This document shows positions 19,181-31,525 of a stretch of DNA of 64,000 nucleotides, in pieces. The stretch comes from Galeruca laticollis (taxonomy: Eukaryota > Arthropoda > Insecta > Coleoptera > Chrysomelidae): assembly GCA_963921935.1 (NCBI GenBank), contig OY998180.1:111792183-111856182 (forward strand). The letters run 5' to 3'. The notes below the pieces were generated by a model, which was given only the letters and a program-made list of their open reading frames with translations, had not been told where the DNA came from and made no database searches. A program made the position numbers and the translations under genes. Numbering within the stretch: position 1 is the stretch's first letter; every line of letters begins with the position of its first letter.

Positions 19181-19769
19181 ATAATTATGGTATACAGTAG
19201 ATATTACAAAGTAACTCTGTTTTTATAAACTTCGGGTATAGACAATACTTAACAAAAATTAAAGTTACATGATCGAAGATTCTATTTGCGCTAAAAATAC
19301 AGGATGTTCAATTTGAAAGAAGGGAGAAAATGATAGGTTCGAGTTTCCGTCCACCCTGTATACAAAAAGCGAAATAATTAAAATTCAATAGAATTCGGAG
19401 ATATTGCATCATATGACGAATCTCTGTTGGGAAAAATACATTTTTTTTTCTTCAACGTACAATAAGCTACAGAGCGTTGATTTACATACGATTTTCACAT
19501 AAAAGTGTCCATGCCTTTTGAAGGACTGTGTATAACGTAGCAAAGCCTTATATCAAAAGCTTCAAAAAAATGTGAGCAATTCGAATTCGGTATAATATGC
19601 GGGATTTCTCATTTAAAATATCGTATGTTGGGTTTGTAACGGAGTTATGCAACACTCTGTATAGTTCGAGATAGTTTCAAAATATGGACCTTAAAGACAT
19701 CTACAATTTTTCCTAAAAACATTTTGTTACACCTCTTAAAATAACCCACATACCGAAGTTTGTCGTAAG
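19181..19769. repeat. Right long inverted repeat of a mariner-like element
   Basis: Reverse-complement partner of 14821-15379, about 590 bp with scattered substitutions and indels. Confidence 0.85.
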
Positions 19770-20837
19770 TATTCCACAGTTTTCGCATAGAGTAGTATCA
19801 CCAACTCTTCCTCCATAATCTTCAGAATTGAAGTTAACGAAAACCATCAGGAGTTATTGAAATCAAATATTTGAATGTATTGCAACTCTTATAATCAGAC
19901 CATCTAAGGGACTGATAGAGAGCATTGCCAGTTTTTTCAATATTCACTTCAAAATAGTCTATCTAACAGTTTTTCAGAAACGTTTGCGGAATGCTATTGG
20001 CAAATTTTCTACTACTTTTTCTGCATCAGGAAAAAATATGAGTTCCTTCATGGAATGAGCAATAAGCTAAACAGTTTTTGCATAATGTTAACACTAAAAT
20101 TAATTCCCAGGCGTGTAAAGCAATCATTTAATATAATTTTTTTACCTTGATCGGAATGTTCAATGGGAGCTGCTGAACAATCTCAACTGAAAGATCTACA
20201 GGAAAATAATTTTCTCGGTAAACTCCGAGATATAACTGCGAATTGCGCGAAATCTTCAAAACAGTGAGTTCCTGATAGCTTAAACAGAAATTACAAAGAA
20301 GTTACGCGTGGCTAGGTAAGCAAACTTACGGGCGTTTGCCTATCTCGCTGTGGACGGAGTCGTGTATTGTGACGTAATCGAGCCGTAGCCAACATGAACG
20401 AGATTCTTCAAACTTTGAAGGTCAATAACTTTTGTATTTATTGAGAAAATCAGTAAAACTTTTTACATATGAGTTTTTATATTTTCAGTACTAATTCGAA
20501 AAGATGGAAACTTCCTAATTTTTAAGTGATTCAATACAATTTAAAAAAGAGTTGCATATCATGGACAAATACTTATTTACCAGGCAATGAAAATGAAATT
20601 TCAAATGTTGTAAATCCTAAATCACTGTTGTAAACTTCACTTGTCTAAATTTAATGAATTCGTCGGGATTAAGCTTCTACGCCAACTAATCATTTCCGCA
20701 ATAAATGGAATATCTCAAGAACAACAAAACCTAGGTACATGGAACCTTTTTCAAAGTTGAACCAATTTTCTGTATGGATGTAAATAATTTTACCAGTAAT
20801 TGATGTTCATATATGGCTATGTGGAAGAATTAGAGAC
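19770..20837. other. Unassigned stretch
   Basis: No recognisable gene. Short segments (gtcgtgtattgtgacgtaat near 20345, and a ggaaacttcctaatttt segment near 20508) mirror segments at 14570-14600 and 14430-14450, hinting that the palindrome around the mariner-like element once extended further. Confidence 0.4.
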
Positions 20838-21692
20838 GCACCTTAAAGGATGGAGCGACAAGAGTAACGAAGGAATAAGAAAACCCGTTTCAAAAGGTAA
20901 TAGGCTCATCATTGTGCATGCAGGAAGTGAAAATGGTTTTGTACCTAATGCTAGTATTATGTGGAACTCCTAGTCAAAAACAGGAGATTATCATAATGAA
21001 ATGGCATACGAAAATTATGAGAAGTGGGTACAAGAAAAACTTATTCTAAACCTACCAAAAAACGCTGTTGTGGTAATTGATAACGCACCATATCTCAATG
21101 TTCTAAATGAAAAATTACCTACGACTGCTTGGACTAAACAACAATTATAAAAATTGGCTTTCTGAAAGAAACATATATTATAGTGAACAAATGTTAAAAC
21201 CGGATCTTTATAACGTTGCAAAAATGTACAAACCGCAATATAAAATTGATCAATGGTTTATTCGACATGGATTGCAAGTTTTAAGTCTACCCCCTTATCA
21301 CCCGGACTTAAATCCGATCGAAAGTGTTTCGGCGGCACTTAAAGAATATGTGGCGAAACGAAATGTTACCTTCAATTTTACAAAGGTTAAAGAACTCTGT
21401 AATGAATTTTTTTGACTCATTTTCTGCAAATGATTGGAAAGTTAGATGTGACCATGTTAAAAAGATTGAAGATGAATTTATGAACAATGAACCACTTTTA
21501 GATAGTGTTATAGATAATGATATTATTAATTTGGCCGAAGACTGAGGTAGCGAGGATGATGAAGTTGATATAGAAAGTGATTTTGAAGAATCATTTGTAG
21601 ATGCACATCATTATTTTACTGTTAATGATCCCTGTACATCTAAAACATATTTTTCATTATACTGTTTGTTTGTAGGCTGTATGACTGAATAG
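20838..21692 (+). pseudogene. IS630/Tc1-mariner-type DDE transposase, wide spacing, copy 1
   Basis: 5'-truncated relative of the copy at 24407-27090, starting abruptly at caccttaaaggatggag. It encodes SKGNRLIIVHAG, catalytic VVIDNAPY (D codon 21079-21081), YSEQMLKPDLYNVAK, LPPYHPDLNPIES (E codon 21320-21322) and an acidic C-terminus (EDDEVDIESDFEE). A one-base frameshift lies near 21150 and a stop at WNS*SKTG is shared with copy 2. Relative to copy 2 it lacks three residues (TYK) but has one extra Arg. The tail after the conserved C-terminus stays open to about 21692. Non-functional. Confidence 0.85.
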
Positions 21693-22663
21693 ATTAAACG
21701 CAACAAATGTGAAAATGTAAATAGGTGTTATAAAATTGTAGATAATAGAGACGAATTCCACTAGAGTAATATAATATTTGTAGCACATCTGTACATAGTT
21801 CTAAATAAACAATAATTGACGGCACCCAGAACCAAGATTTTTTTTTGTTTTGGCAGTCCTAACTCTGTAAAAAGTGTGAAAGGATGTTCTAATTTCATAG
21901 TAAATATTTACAAAAAACCCAAAAATTTACATATGCAAGTAGAAATATCTACCACAAAAAAGCTCTAATATTTGGTTTATATTATTTGTATACCTATTAG
22001 ACCATCTCTAAAGGCGATTTCCTCAATTTGTTTTTCAAATTTTATGTATAAACCCGAATTTTTATATTATTATCTACACATATTATTAAAAATAACAATT
22101 TTAGAAAGCTTAACAGGTAGGTATGTCATTAACTATTACTACGAACAGATAGGGAAAATTTTTGGTCATTGTTAAACTTAGAAAATCGTTTAACAATCCT
22201 TATCGTATTGTATGCTTTATCTACAAAATCTACCTGACTTGACAATTTATATACAAATTTGAAGTAAAGGTGAAAGTTTATGTCTCTTGGAATCTATTTA
22301 TTATTTATAATTTACATCACATAAAATAATAAAGGGTAATTATTGAATTCCCTGTATGGTTTTTGAAGCAATAAATAATTATATCTGTAGAAAAAAAAAC
22401 CAATTTTCTTAGAAAAATTTAATGGTTTTTATTTCTTTATTCATTTAATTATTAATAAAGAACACATTAATGTTATTTTGTTTTGTAAACTCGATTTTAT
22501 ATAGCATTATACATGTGCCACAATTCATTATTTTTAAATCCAAATTCAAAATATTGTGTTACTCTCGTACGTAGTAGCAGTCTCACAACTTTTAAAACTT
22601 TGCATGCGGAATTTACGTCGCCTGCTCTTCCCGTCAACTGCCAAAATTAATTTGCCAACCTGT
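20838..22663 (+). repeat. Duplicated segment, copy A of 26311-28165
   Basis: About 1.8 kb almost collinear with 26311-28165, including transposase end, 3' untranslated region and downstream AT-rich text. This copy lacks a segment corresponding to about 28085-28135. Confidence 0.88.
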
Positions 22664-24406
22664 ACCTAACACTGGCGATCTTAGTACGCTAGCCTGAACG
22701 AAATATTACTAAATTTTGAAAAAAACTATTAAATATTTCGGTATTTAGGCATAGGGAATGCTTCACAATAATGAAAGGATATACCAAAAGCAATTTAAAA
22801 AAGAATAACTTATAGGCCGCACCGTTTAAAAAAATAAATTTAGCTCACCCTGTATACAGATGTTCGTCGATGATTTCTGTTACAATTATTTTGAAAACTA
22901 GACAATATTCATCAACTTACTACGTAGAATAAATAATCATTTATTTACCAGTTCTTCATATGCAGAGTGTTTGTTTCGTAGTGATTTCGATATAAAAAAG
23001 GTCATATCTTTTAAAACACCCTATATAATTTGATAAAACTGCATATTGTAAGAACGAGGATTATAGGAGAAATCTAAATATGAGGAAATATATAGGGTGT
23101 CGCATTTAAAAAAGTATCTTTACTTTGTCACGCAACTTTTAGCCACACTGTAGATATCGGCACATTTTCCAGGTAAGGAGCATGTCGTTCCCTAAAACTT
23201 TTATCAATAACTTTCTGGATAATTTCCATAATAACGCAGTTATCGACCGCTGTCACTCTAAAAACTCACCCAGTATATGTCCTCAATCATTTTCTTGATC
23301 CCACCATAAATTAAAGTACTTGTCCACTATCAACTTGGAGAATGATGATTATCTCGTCAAGTATATTCGTGGTAAGGAATGTTAACTTGTTTATAAAATT
23401 GTTTTGTAAATAATCTAGAATTTAAATGTAAAAAATTCAACTTATACGCAAACCTTCATGAAATAAAATATGCACAATGTTAATAAGGTAAAATTAGCGA
23501 GGACTTCCTAAACATAGACGCGATGCAATGAATCGCCATTAACCGGTAGAACGTGTCTTCGTGGGCGTCATATAGTCTGCAATATTCTGTAATACTTCCA
23601 AGAATAATAAATAAGACAACAATCCGATAAAACTCATCGCCGGAAGGTTAAATTACTGACAGCGGAATGTTATGCCTGAGAGACTGAGAATTTGTCTGCT
23701 AACTACATTCATTTGTGTTATTTTTGTACCTGTTAATCCCGAGGAAAATGGGATTTGTTATAATTTGTAGAGGCGACATTATAATTTTCGAGTTAACAAT
23801 TATTCTAAAATTATAACAGTTTTTTAAATATTGCAATGGCAATTAAATAAAAAGTTTTCAGACTCTATCCGTTACATTTGGTTATATATTGCTCAGGAGA
23901 CCACTGTTTTTAAACTACAAATAAATCGAATTTGGAAAAATCCTTAACAGAAATTATGCATTCAAAGATTTGCCAAGAAAAGTAGATTCATCAAAATGTT
24001 AAGGAAGAAACTAGCAGATATCAATATTTTCTCATGTCAAACAGAAGGTACAAACAACAATTAATATTGAAACAGAAAATGTTGTAGTTGTTATTCAAGA
24101 TATCGATGTGTTAGTTTAATTAACAGTTTTAACACCTCCTCATAGAGAACTGGATTTTCTCGAACCAGCCAAATGAACAGTATCCGCAAAAATGTATTCT
24201 AACAAAAGCCTGGCGCAAATACTGCCTATTAGAACGAAAGAAACATATAAGGTTGGCAAATTAATTTTGGCAACTTCCGATGCGCCGAAGCAAAGACGTA
24301 TGCGGATTGCAAGAGCGCACTTCGCTGGCAGAATTCGTAAGTTTCGTTTCGACAGTACAGTTCAGAGAAAAGTGTGATTACCGGGGTTGTGCAATACTAA
24401 CTTGTT
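22664..24406. other. Unassigned stretch with mariner-like ends
   Basis: Contains caccctgtatacaga (22846) and tatagggtgtcgca (23089), which look like the dispersed mariner/MITE termini, and the dispersed repeat at 23538-23635. No gene seen before the transposase exon at 24407. Confidence 0.4.
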
Positions 24407-24642
24407 ATGGCGATTCCAGAAAGTAAAGTTGTTCATAAAGAGTTGAGTGAACAGTGTCGTGAAATAATTATGAACGTTTTAAATTTCATAACCGAAGAGG
24501 CAAACAATGGCAAGTCAACAATTCCATTAACAAAGGTAAGTTTTAATTATTGTGCTAGATACCTAAGAGAGGGCCAATGGAACAATAGAAACGAGTGGAA
24601 GTTAGGTATCGGACAACGTCGCCGGACGTTTTAAAACCGATC

Positions 24643-24676
<34 letters not shown>

Positions 24677-27090
24677 CATTATAAGTTTTCATTATTGCAA
24701 TATAATTTTTAAACCAAAGTAATTATTTAACAAATTTACACTCGATAGTAAATTTTTTAAATCGATTTTCGTACCTAAAATATTTATTTGTTAAACGATT
24801 TAAAAAAGTGACATTCGGGTAAGACAAAGTATTTTTTTCTACTTCCGTTACTAAAACCGCACTTTAAACACGGGTTTGACATACACAAAACGACTCTTTA
24901 AACACTACTGTTTAAAATGCGAAAAGTCACATCTCGTCTTTCTTTTGTTTTTTAAACGTCAAATCAAGTGTATCTTTTGTATGTTAAACTTCATGTTCCG
25001 TGATAATTTTGTTATTCCGCGACATTTGATTTGTCAGTCAGCTGTCAGCCATCGACCGTCATGTAATGAATATAATTCCAATATAATATAATGTTTTCCT
25101 TCCCGCGGGCGAAGAAAAAGTATAGTAAGCACCTCGTGTTAAAAACGTCTTTAGTCACTCGTTACACAAGGAACTGGTTCGGCTTCGCTCCACTCGTGCC
25201 TAGTAAAACTCCTGACTAAAGTAACCTTTTTGACACTTGGTACTTAATATACTATTATGCACCGTTATGTCAACATTACAAACAAATCGACGACATTTTT
25301 AGTCCATTTAGAGCAACCTACTTGAGATATATTTTGGTTTTTGCATGCCTGCGGCTCATACGTCAATTTTTCCATTCGTGAAAAAAAGCACCACATTATG
25401 CACTTGTTGCATAAATAGCTATTTTGTTTCTGTCTACAGGAGTATATAAAAGAGCACATGTTTATTTTGTGTAAGATACCTATTTAAATGTAGTAGGTTT
25501 TTTAGCTTATAATTATATTTATTATACTCATTTCATACCTATCTCTATTACGCTTCGGTTTTATTATTTGTTTTGAACCATCTTCCGATTTCAGTTACAA
25601 TTGCGGTTTGGTCATATTAAAATATGTTTGAACTAAAATCTAAAGATCGTTTAAACCAACTAATAAACTGAAACGTAATATAGTATTTTTGAATTTAATA
25701 CTTCTTTTAAATGGCCGAAAACCACGACAAAAATTTTTATTTCAAGGAACGGTCACTGAAAACAAATTTAACTACTTCCTCATTTTATTTGTATAAAAAT
25801 ACACATTAGTAAAATTTCTAATACAACATTCATATCGACTTATTCTATTGTCAGGTAATTGAACGAGTTTGTGCTGTTACGAAAGTTATCCAAAGAACGC
25901 TTTCCCGTATTTGAAAAGAAGCTCTGGCAGGAAGTAATGTTGACACTGATGTGCCTACTAAAAAACAAAGTACGTCCGGTATCCGTATGGATCAATGTGA
26001 CAAAACTGTGCTGAGAAGGTACATAAAAAATTATCACATATCCGAGAAAAAAGTACCGACGTTAAGAAATATACACCAAACCTTTGCAGATAGTTATGGC
26101 TTCGCAGGAAGTCGCGAATCTCTGCGGAAACAAATACATTCTTTGGGTTTTCGTTGGACAAACATGAAAAACACCAGAAGAAGTTTGTTATTGGAACGTC
26201 ACGAAATCTGACATTTGCGCCAACTATATTTAAGAAACATAAAAAAGTGCAGAGAACAGAACAAACATATCATTTATATGGATAAAACATACATTCATTA
26301 ATGTCACAGGCACCTTAAAGGATGGAGCGACAAGAGTAACGAAGGAATAAGAAAACCCGTTTCAAAAGGTAATAGGCTCATCATTGTGCATGCAGGAAGT
26401 GAAAATGGTTTTGTACCTAATGCTAGTATTATGTGGAACTCCTAGTCAAAAACAGGAGATTATCATAATGAAATGGCATACAAAAATTATGAGAAGTGGG
26501 TACAAGAAAAACTTATTCCAAACCTAACAAAAAACGCTGTTGTGGTAATTGATAACGCCCCATATCACAATGTTCTAAATGAAAAATTACCTACGACTGC
26601 TTGGACTAAACCACAATTAAGAAACTGGCTTTCTGAAAACATATATTACAGTGAACAAATGTTAAAACCGGATCTTTATAACGTTGCAAAAATGTACAAA
26701 TCGCAATATAAAACTTATAAAATTGATGAGTTGTTTATTCGACATGGATTGCAAGTTTTAAGGCTACCCCCTTATCACCCGGACTTAAATCCGATCGAAA
26801 GTGTTTGGGCGGCACTTAAAGAATATGTGGCCAAATGGAATGTTATCTTCAATTTTACAAAGGTTAAAGAATTCTGTAATAAGTTTTTTGACACATTTTC
26901 TGCAAATTATTGAAAAGTTAGATGTGACCATCTTAAAAAGATTGAAGATGAATTTATGAACAATGAACCACTTTTAGATACTGGTATAGATAATATTATT
27001 ATTAATTTGGCCGAAGACGGAGATAGCGAGGATGATGAAGTTGATATAGAAAGTGATTTTGAAAGAATCATTTATAGATTACTTTACTGT
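24407..27090 (+). pseudogene. IS630/Tc1-mariner-type DDE transposase with intron, copy 2
   Basis: Exon 1 (24407-24535) encodes MAIPESKVVHKELSEQCREI through IPLTK and ends at aag|gtaagt. An intron of about 1.3 kb ends at ttgtcag near 25855. Exon 2 continues in phase with VIERVCAVTKVIQRTLSRI, completing a helix-turn-helix, then a second HTH (TLRNIHQTFADSYGFAGSRE), catalytic YMDKT (D 26281-26283), VVIDNAPYH (D 26551-26553) and LNPIESVW (E 26797-26799), then an acidic tail. Second D and E are separated by 81 residues; restoring indels seen between copies gives 82, the spacing described for the DD82E (Sailor) branch. Stops (SRI*KEA, YIH*CHR, WNS*SKT) make it a pseudogene. A (TTA)n tract lies in the intron. 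Confidence 0.82.
24642..24678. repeat. (TTA)n microsatellite
   Basis: About eleven tta/att units in the intron of the transposase pseudogene. Confidence 0.95.
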
Positions 27091-28165
27091 TGATGATCAC
27101 TGTACATCTAAAACATATTTTTCAATATAGTGTTTGTTTGTAGGTGGTATGATGAATACATTAAACGCAACAAATGTGAATAGGTGTTATAAAATTGTAG
27201 ATAATAGAGACGAATTCCACTAGAGTAATATAATATTTGTAGCACATCTGTACATAGTTCTAAATAAACAATAATTGACGGCATCCAGAACCAAGATTTT
27301 TTTGTTTTGGAAGTCCTAACTCTGTAAAAAGTGTGAAGGGATGTTCTAATTTCATAGTAAATATTTGCAAAACTCCCAAAAATTTACATATGCAAGTAGA
27401 AATATCTACCACAAGAAAGCTTTAATATTTGGTTTATATTATTTGAATACCTATCAGACCATCTCTAAAGGCGATTTCCCCAATTTGTTTTTCAAATTTT
27501 ATGTATAAACCCGAATTTTTACATTATTATCTACTACATATTATTCAGAATAACAATTTTAGAAAGCTTAACAGGTAGGTATGTCATTAACTATTACTAC
27601 GAACAGATAGGAAAAATTGTTGGTCATTGTTAAACTTAGAAAATCGTTTAACAATCCTTATCATATTGTATGCTTTATCTACAAAATCTACCTGACTTGA
27701 CAATTTATATACAAATTTGGAGTAAAGGTGAGAGTTTATGTCTCTTGGAATCTACTTGTTATATATTATTTACATCACATAAAATAAAAATGGTAATTAT
27801 CGAATTCCCCATAAGGTTTTAGAAGCAATACATAATTATGTCTGTAAAAAAACCCAATTTTCGTAGAAAAATCTAATGGTTTTTATTTCCCTATTCATTT
27901 AATTAATAATAAAGAACACATTAATGGTATTTTGTTTTGTAAACTCGATTTTATATAGCATTATACATGTGCCACAATTTATTATTTTTAAATCCAAATT
28001 CAAAATATTGTGTTACCCTCGTACGTATTAGCAGTCTCACAACCTTTAAAACTTTGCATGCGGAATGTACGTCGCCTACTCTTTCCGGTAATTGCGTTTA
28101 CAACGTTGTCAAGTTGTATGGCTTTCTCACCCATCGTCAACTGCCAAAATTAATTTGCCAACCTT
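26311..28165 (+). repeat. Duplicated segment, copy B of 20838-22663
   Basis: Collinear with 20838-22663 from caccttaaagg to ttaatttgccaacct. This is the fuller copy. Confidence 0.88.
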
Positions 28166-28249
28166 GTATTTTGTTTATACAGGCACTAACTGGATGTGAT
28201 CTGAAAATTGTGGACATATAGTTAATTAATTGGATAAAAAAGAATAGAA

Positions 28250-28951
28250 GTGAAAAGCGATCTGTTACTTGAGACATTGTATGATACGCACGATACTCGA
28301 AATAAAGATTACTCGTCTAAAGAATGTCAGGCAAAAGCACCATCAAATAGAGGACAACGCATCACAATATCGAAAGAAGGTTGGATTCCAAATGCGTTAT
28401 TAGCAAAAAACATGAAAGACTCAAGTCTAGACTATCATCAGAATACCACGGCTGAACTTTTTGAAAATTGGTTTCAAAATTATTTACTTCCAATTATACC
28501 GGAAAACAGTGTTATTGTGATGGACAATGCACGTTATCCCAGCCAACAGGTAAATAAAGCACCAAATAGAGCAAATAGTAAAAAAGAAGAATATTTGTTG
28601 CGTTGTGACATTTATTTTGACGAATGCTACAGCAAAGCTGTTCTTTTAGAGACATTAGCGTTTAATATTGAAAAAGAGTCTGTATGTAATATTATGGCTA
28701 AAACTGTGGGACATACAGTACTGCGACTGCCTCCATACTATTGTATATTCAACCCAATTGAACACATGTGGCATCAGTTAAAATACAGAGTAAGATATGC
28801 AAACATTAGACCCATGTCAAATGCAAGTGGTAAGAAATACGATAGTTAATATTTCAACTGGAAGATGGAAAAAATCAGTTAATCACGCTATTAACATTGA
28901 AGAACTGCTTTCTTTACTGTTTGCAATTTACAGCTTTCATAGTTTATTTTA
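28250..28951 (+). pseudogene. Divergent IS630/Tc1-mariner-type DDE transposase fragment, copy 3
   Basis: Encodes a C-terminal transposase half with VIVMDNARYPSQQVNKAPN (second D) and VLRLPPYYCIFNPIEHMWHQ (E), separated by 78 residues. The preceding segment (FENWFQNYLLPIIPENS) matches the order of the neighbours at low identity. After 28849 the same protein continues in another frame (STGRWKKSVNHAINIEE) to 28951. The first catalytic Asp region is not clear (YDTHDTRNK), so the N-terminal half is lost or scrambled. It is a separate subfamily lying immediately downstream of copy 2's duplicated segment. Confidence 0.75.
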
Positions 28952-29530
28952 ATTTGTTTTTATATGATTTCAAACAAATAGTGTAATTTTCACTTGTTTT
29001 CAATTAATTGCATATAGGAAACTCTTTAGTTGTTTTTAAATTATACCAAATCGTTTTAATTATAAAGAAGAAAAGCTTCCTCTATCTTTGCAGATTTAAA
29101 AATTATGTCAGAAACTTAAAGCGACTGAGCTAATTCTTCTGAAATAACCTGACATCGCGGAAGTTGCAAATTAGTAGCCTTTGGGTGCTAATTTTGAATT
29201 TAATTTTCGCGATTCTTTGGTGCTGTCCCGACAAACATGCGAAAAACATTCTCTTCATTCATTTACATATGTCAAAAGCATCGCGATTACTTTGTAAACA
29301 CATGCAATACTTCAATACAGGTTATTGATTTTTGACACGTGTATAATCTCGCAACTAAACAAAACGACACAGAAACTTCTTGTATAACCACTATACAAAA
29401 CTCGCTTTTCTACACAATTTTTTATACGCAAAGCTGGCCTTTTCTGAATTTCATTGATATCCATTAGAAACATAATAACTTAGAATATGTTGAAAGTAAA
29501 TGCTGTGGCACATATTTCCACACGGAAATG
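28952..29530. other. Unassigned stretch
   Basis: AT-rich sequence with nothing recognised between the transposase fragment and the long inverted repeat. Confidence 0.5.
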
Positions 29531-29764
29531 TTACTTTTTCTAAAACTGCTATGAGAAGTAGCGTATTTCTCATAGCTTACGTAATTTCATAACCATATAT
29601 TGCTCACACTGCGAGAAATATTATTTCTTACGGCACATACATTTATATGGAGAATCCAGTAGGGGATACTCGATGCCCAGCCAATTTCAGAAACTTATAC
29701 TCGATGCCCAGCCGTTTTCGGTGGGTGGTCCTCGATGCTTAGACTTTTACTACAAAACTATTTA
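29531..29764. repeat. Left arm of a 2.5-kb inverted-repeat element
   Basis: About 234 bp matching the reverse complement of 31775-32039, e.g. tactttttctaaaactgcta at the outer end and gccgttttcggtgggtggtc inside. It includes the recurring ctcgatgcccagcc / ctcgatgcttagac words. Confidence 0.88.
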
Positions 29765-29790
29765 CATGTATTCTTTAAATTTGTGCAGTC

Positions 29791-29962
29791 GTAGAAAAAG
29801 TATAGTGTGCAACATGTGGGAAATAGTATATTGTGCAACAAGAGGGGAAAGTTCAACTTTTCTCACGTGTGGAAATTTGTGACACGAGCCAAGGGCGAGT
29901 GCCGCAAACACACGAATGAGAAAAGTACTTTTCCCACATGCTGCACACTATACTTTTTCTAC
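29791..29962. repeat. Palindrome, gtgtgcaacatgtggg family
   Basis: Arms gtagaaaaagtatagtgtgc (29791) and its complement (29943-29962) enclose about 130 bp. Related single or partial copies occur at 32040-32100, 35093-35180, 57836-57965 and 25375-25445. Confidence 0.8.
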
Positions 29963-30621
29963 AACTGCATACATTTAAAGAATACACAAAAAACTTGCCT
30001 AAATAATTATCAGTGGATCTGACTTCATAGCATGATTTAAGATGATACATTCAGAGAAATGTTTTCTGTTTTAAGAAAATGTATCAAATATGAGTCATAA
30101 AACTTACCCAAATTATCAGAGAGTGTGAGATTTCAATTAATACAATATAAAAAAATATTTCCAAAATGCTATGGATTTCCAATTCATTGAATTTTTTATT
30201 GAAACACAATGTATGTCTTGAAAGAAGATTTATTCTTTCACCTGACAATATAATTTGCAACTGTTGCTAATATTTCACTGCAAATACATATTTTTAATGT
30301 CTTCTGATAGCATACAAACACTTTTTTCTCACAATCATTTATTATAAAAGAAGCACAACCATTGCGCATGTTCAAAATAATATCCTTTCTCAACCAACGA
30401 CAGCCCATTAAAAAATACAAACTATGAAGCGCGCGCGCGTTAAATACTTTATATTTAGCACCGACTAACTTAAGGTTGTGATGTCAACAAAATTTGCAAT
30501 CATTTGGAAAAAACTTTTCGTTTTTACGATAACTTCTGTTTTTTAGTGAAAATATGTAGTCTTCAGTAAATAAGATGTGCGATATTCTGATGTAAATTTT
30601 GATTAATTATGCACAAAAAAA

Positions 30622-30895
30622 AGTAGCAGAATTGGTCGAATTACCTTTCTTAGGGAAAACAGACGTGGGTCTTTTGGGATTTCTGTTCGACTAATCATTA
30701 TTAATAAAAGGTACCCTTACTGATTTTGTTAGTCCTATGAAAATCGCTAATATCACTAAAAAATATTGCTGCTAAAAAGTAACAGAATTGGTCGGAATAC
30801 ATCATTTTTTTTACATGCTTTCTTATGAATAAACAGACGTGGGTCTTTTTGGGTTACCGTCCGACTAATCATTATTAACAAAATGAGATCGTAGT
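30622..30895. repeat. Tandem pair with 156-bp period
   Basis: agtagcagaattggtcg (30622) and agtaacagaattggtcgg (30778) each precede aaacagacgtgggtctttt and a (t)ccgactaatcattattaa segment. Confidence 0.85.
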
Positions 30896-31515
30896 GCTCT
30901 TATGTCCTATATATAAAATATCATGACCTGTAAAAAATATCATAATATCCTCAATCCGACCAATAATAGCAGAGATACATCGTGGCGCGCTTATGGTATC
31001 CTGTGAAAAAAGAATCCATAACGATGATGTTTTTTGTACATCCTGTAAAAATATCATAACGCCGTTTGCCGACCAATCGTAGCGCCCTTATGGCCTATAA
31101 AAATATCCTATAACGCCGTTTACCGACCGATCGTAGCGCCCATATGGCTACATCCTGTAAAAATAATCTATAATACCGTTTGCCGACTAAGGAGATCGTA
31201 GCACCCTTATGGCTACATCCTGTAAAAAATTATCTATAATGCCATTTGCCGACCAATGAGATGAATTTCTAATGCCCTTATGACTTGTATGTCCTGTAAA
31301 AATATCCCGCCGTTTGCCGACCAATCGTAGCGCCCTTATGGCATTTACATCCTATAAAAATATCATAACGCCGTTTGTTCCATCCGACCATGGAGATACG
31401 TCATAGCGCCCTTATGACTTTTTTGTATATCCGGTATATAAAAAATATCATAACGCCGTTTGTTCCATCCGACCAATAATAATGGGGATAAGTCGTAGCG
31501 CCCTTTTGGCATTTT
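30896..31515. repeat. Satellite-like array, about 60-75 bp unit
   Basis: Eight to nine imperfect units combining tcgtagcgcccttatggc, tacatcctgtaaaaatatc and ataacgccgtttgccgacca, with variable unit length from indels. It is not a CRISPR: units vary throughout, there are no unique spacers, and the context is eukaryotic. Confidence 0.88.
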
Positions 31516-31525
31516 TTTTGCCTGT

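Noticed and set aside
19800..20250. Possible coding remnant on the minus strand
   Set aside because: Frames are short and stop-ridden, and no catalytic motif could be named.
30896..31515. Regular repeats that might suggest a CRISPR array
   Set aside because: Repeat units are imperfect and continuous without unique spacers, in a eukaryotic repeat context.
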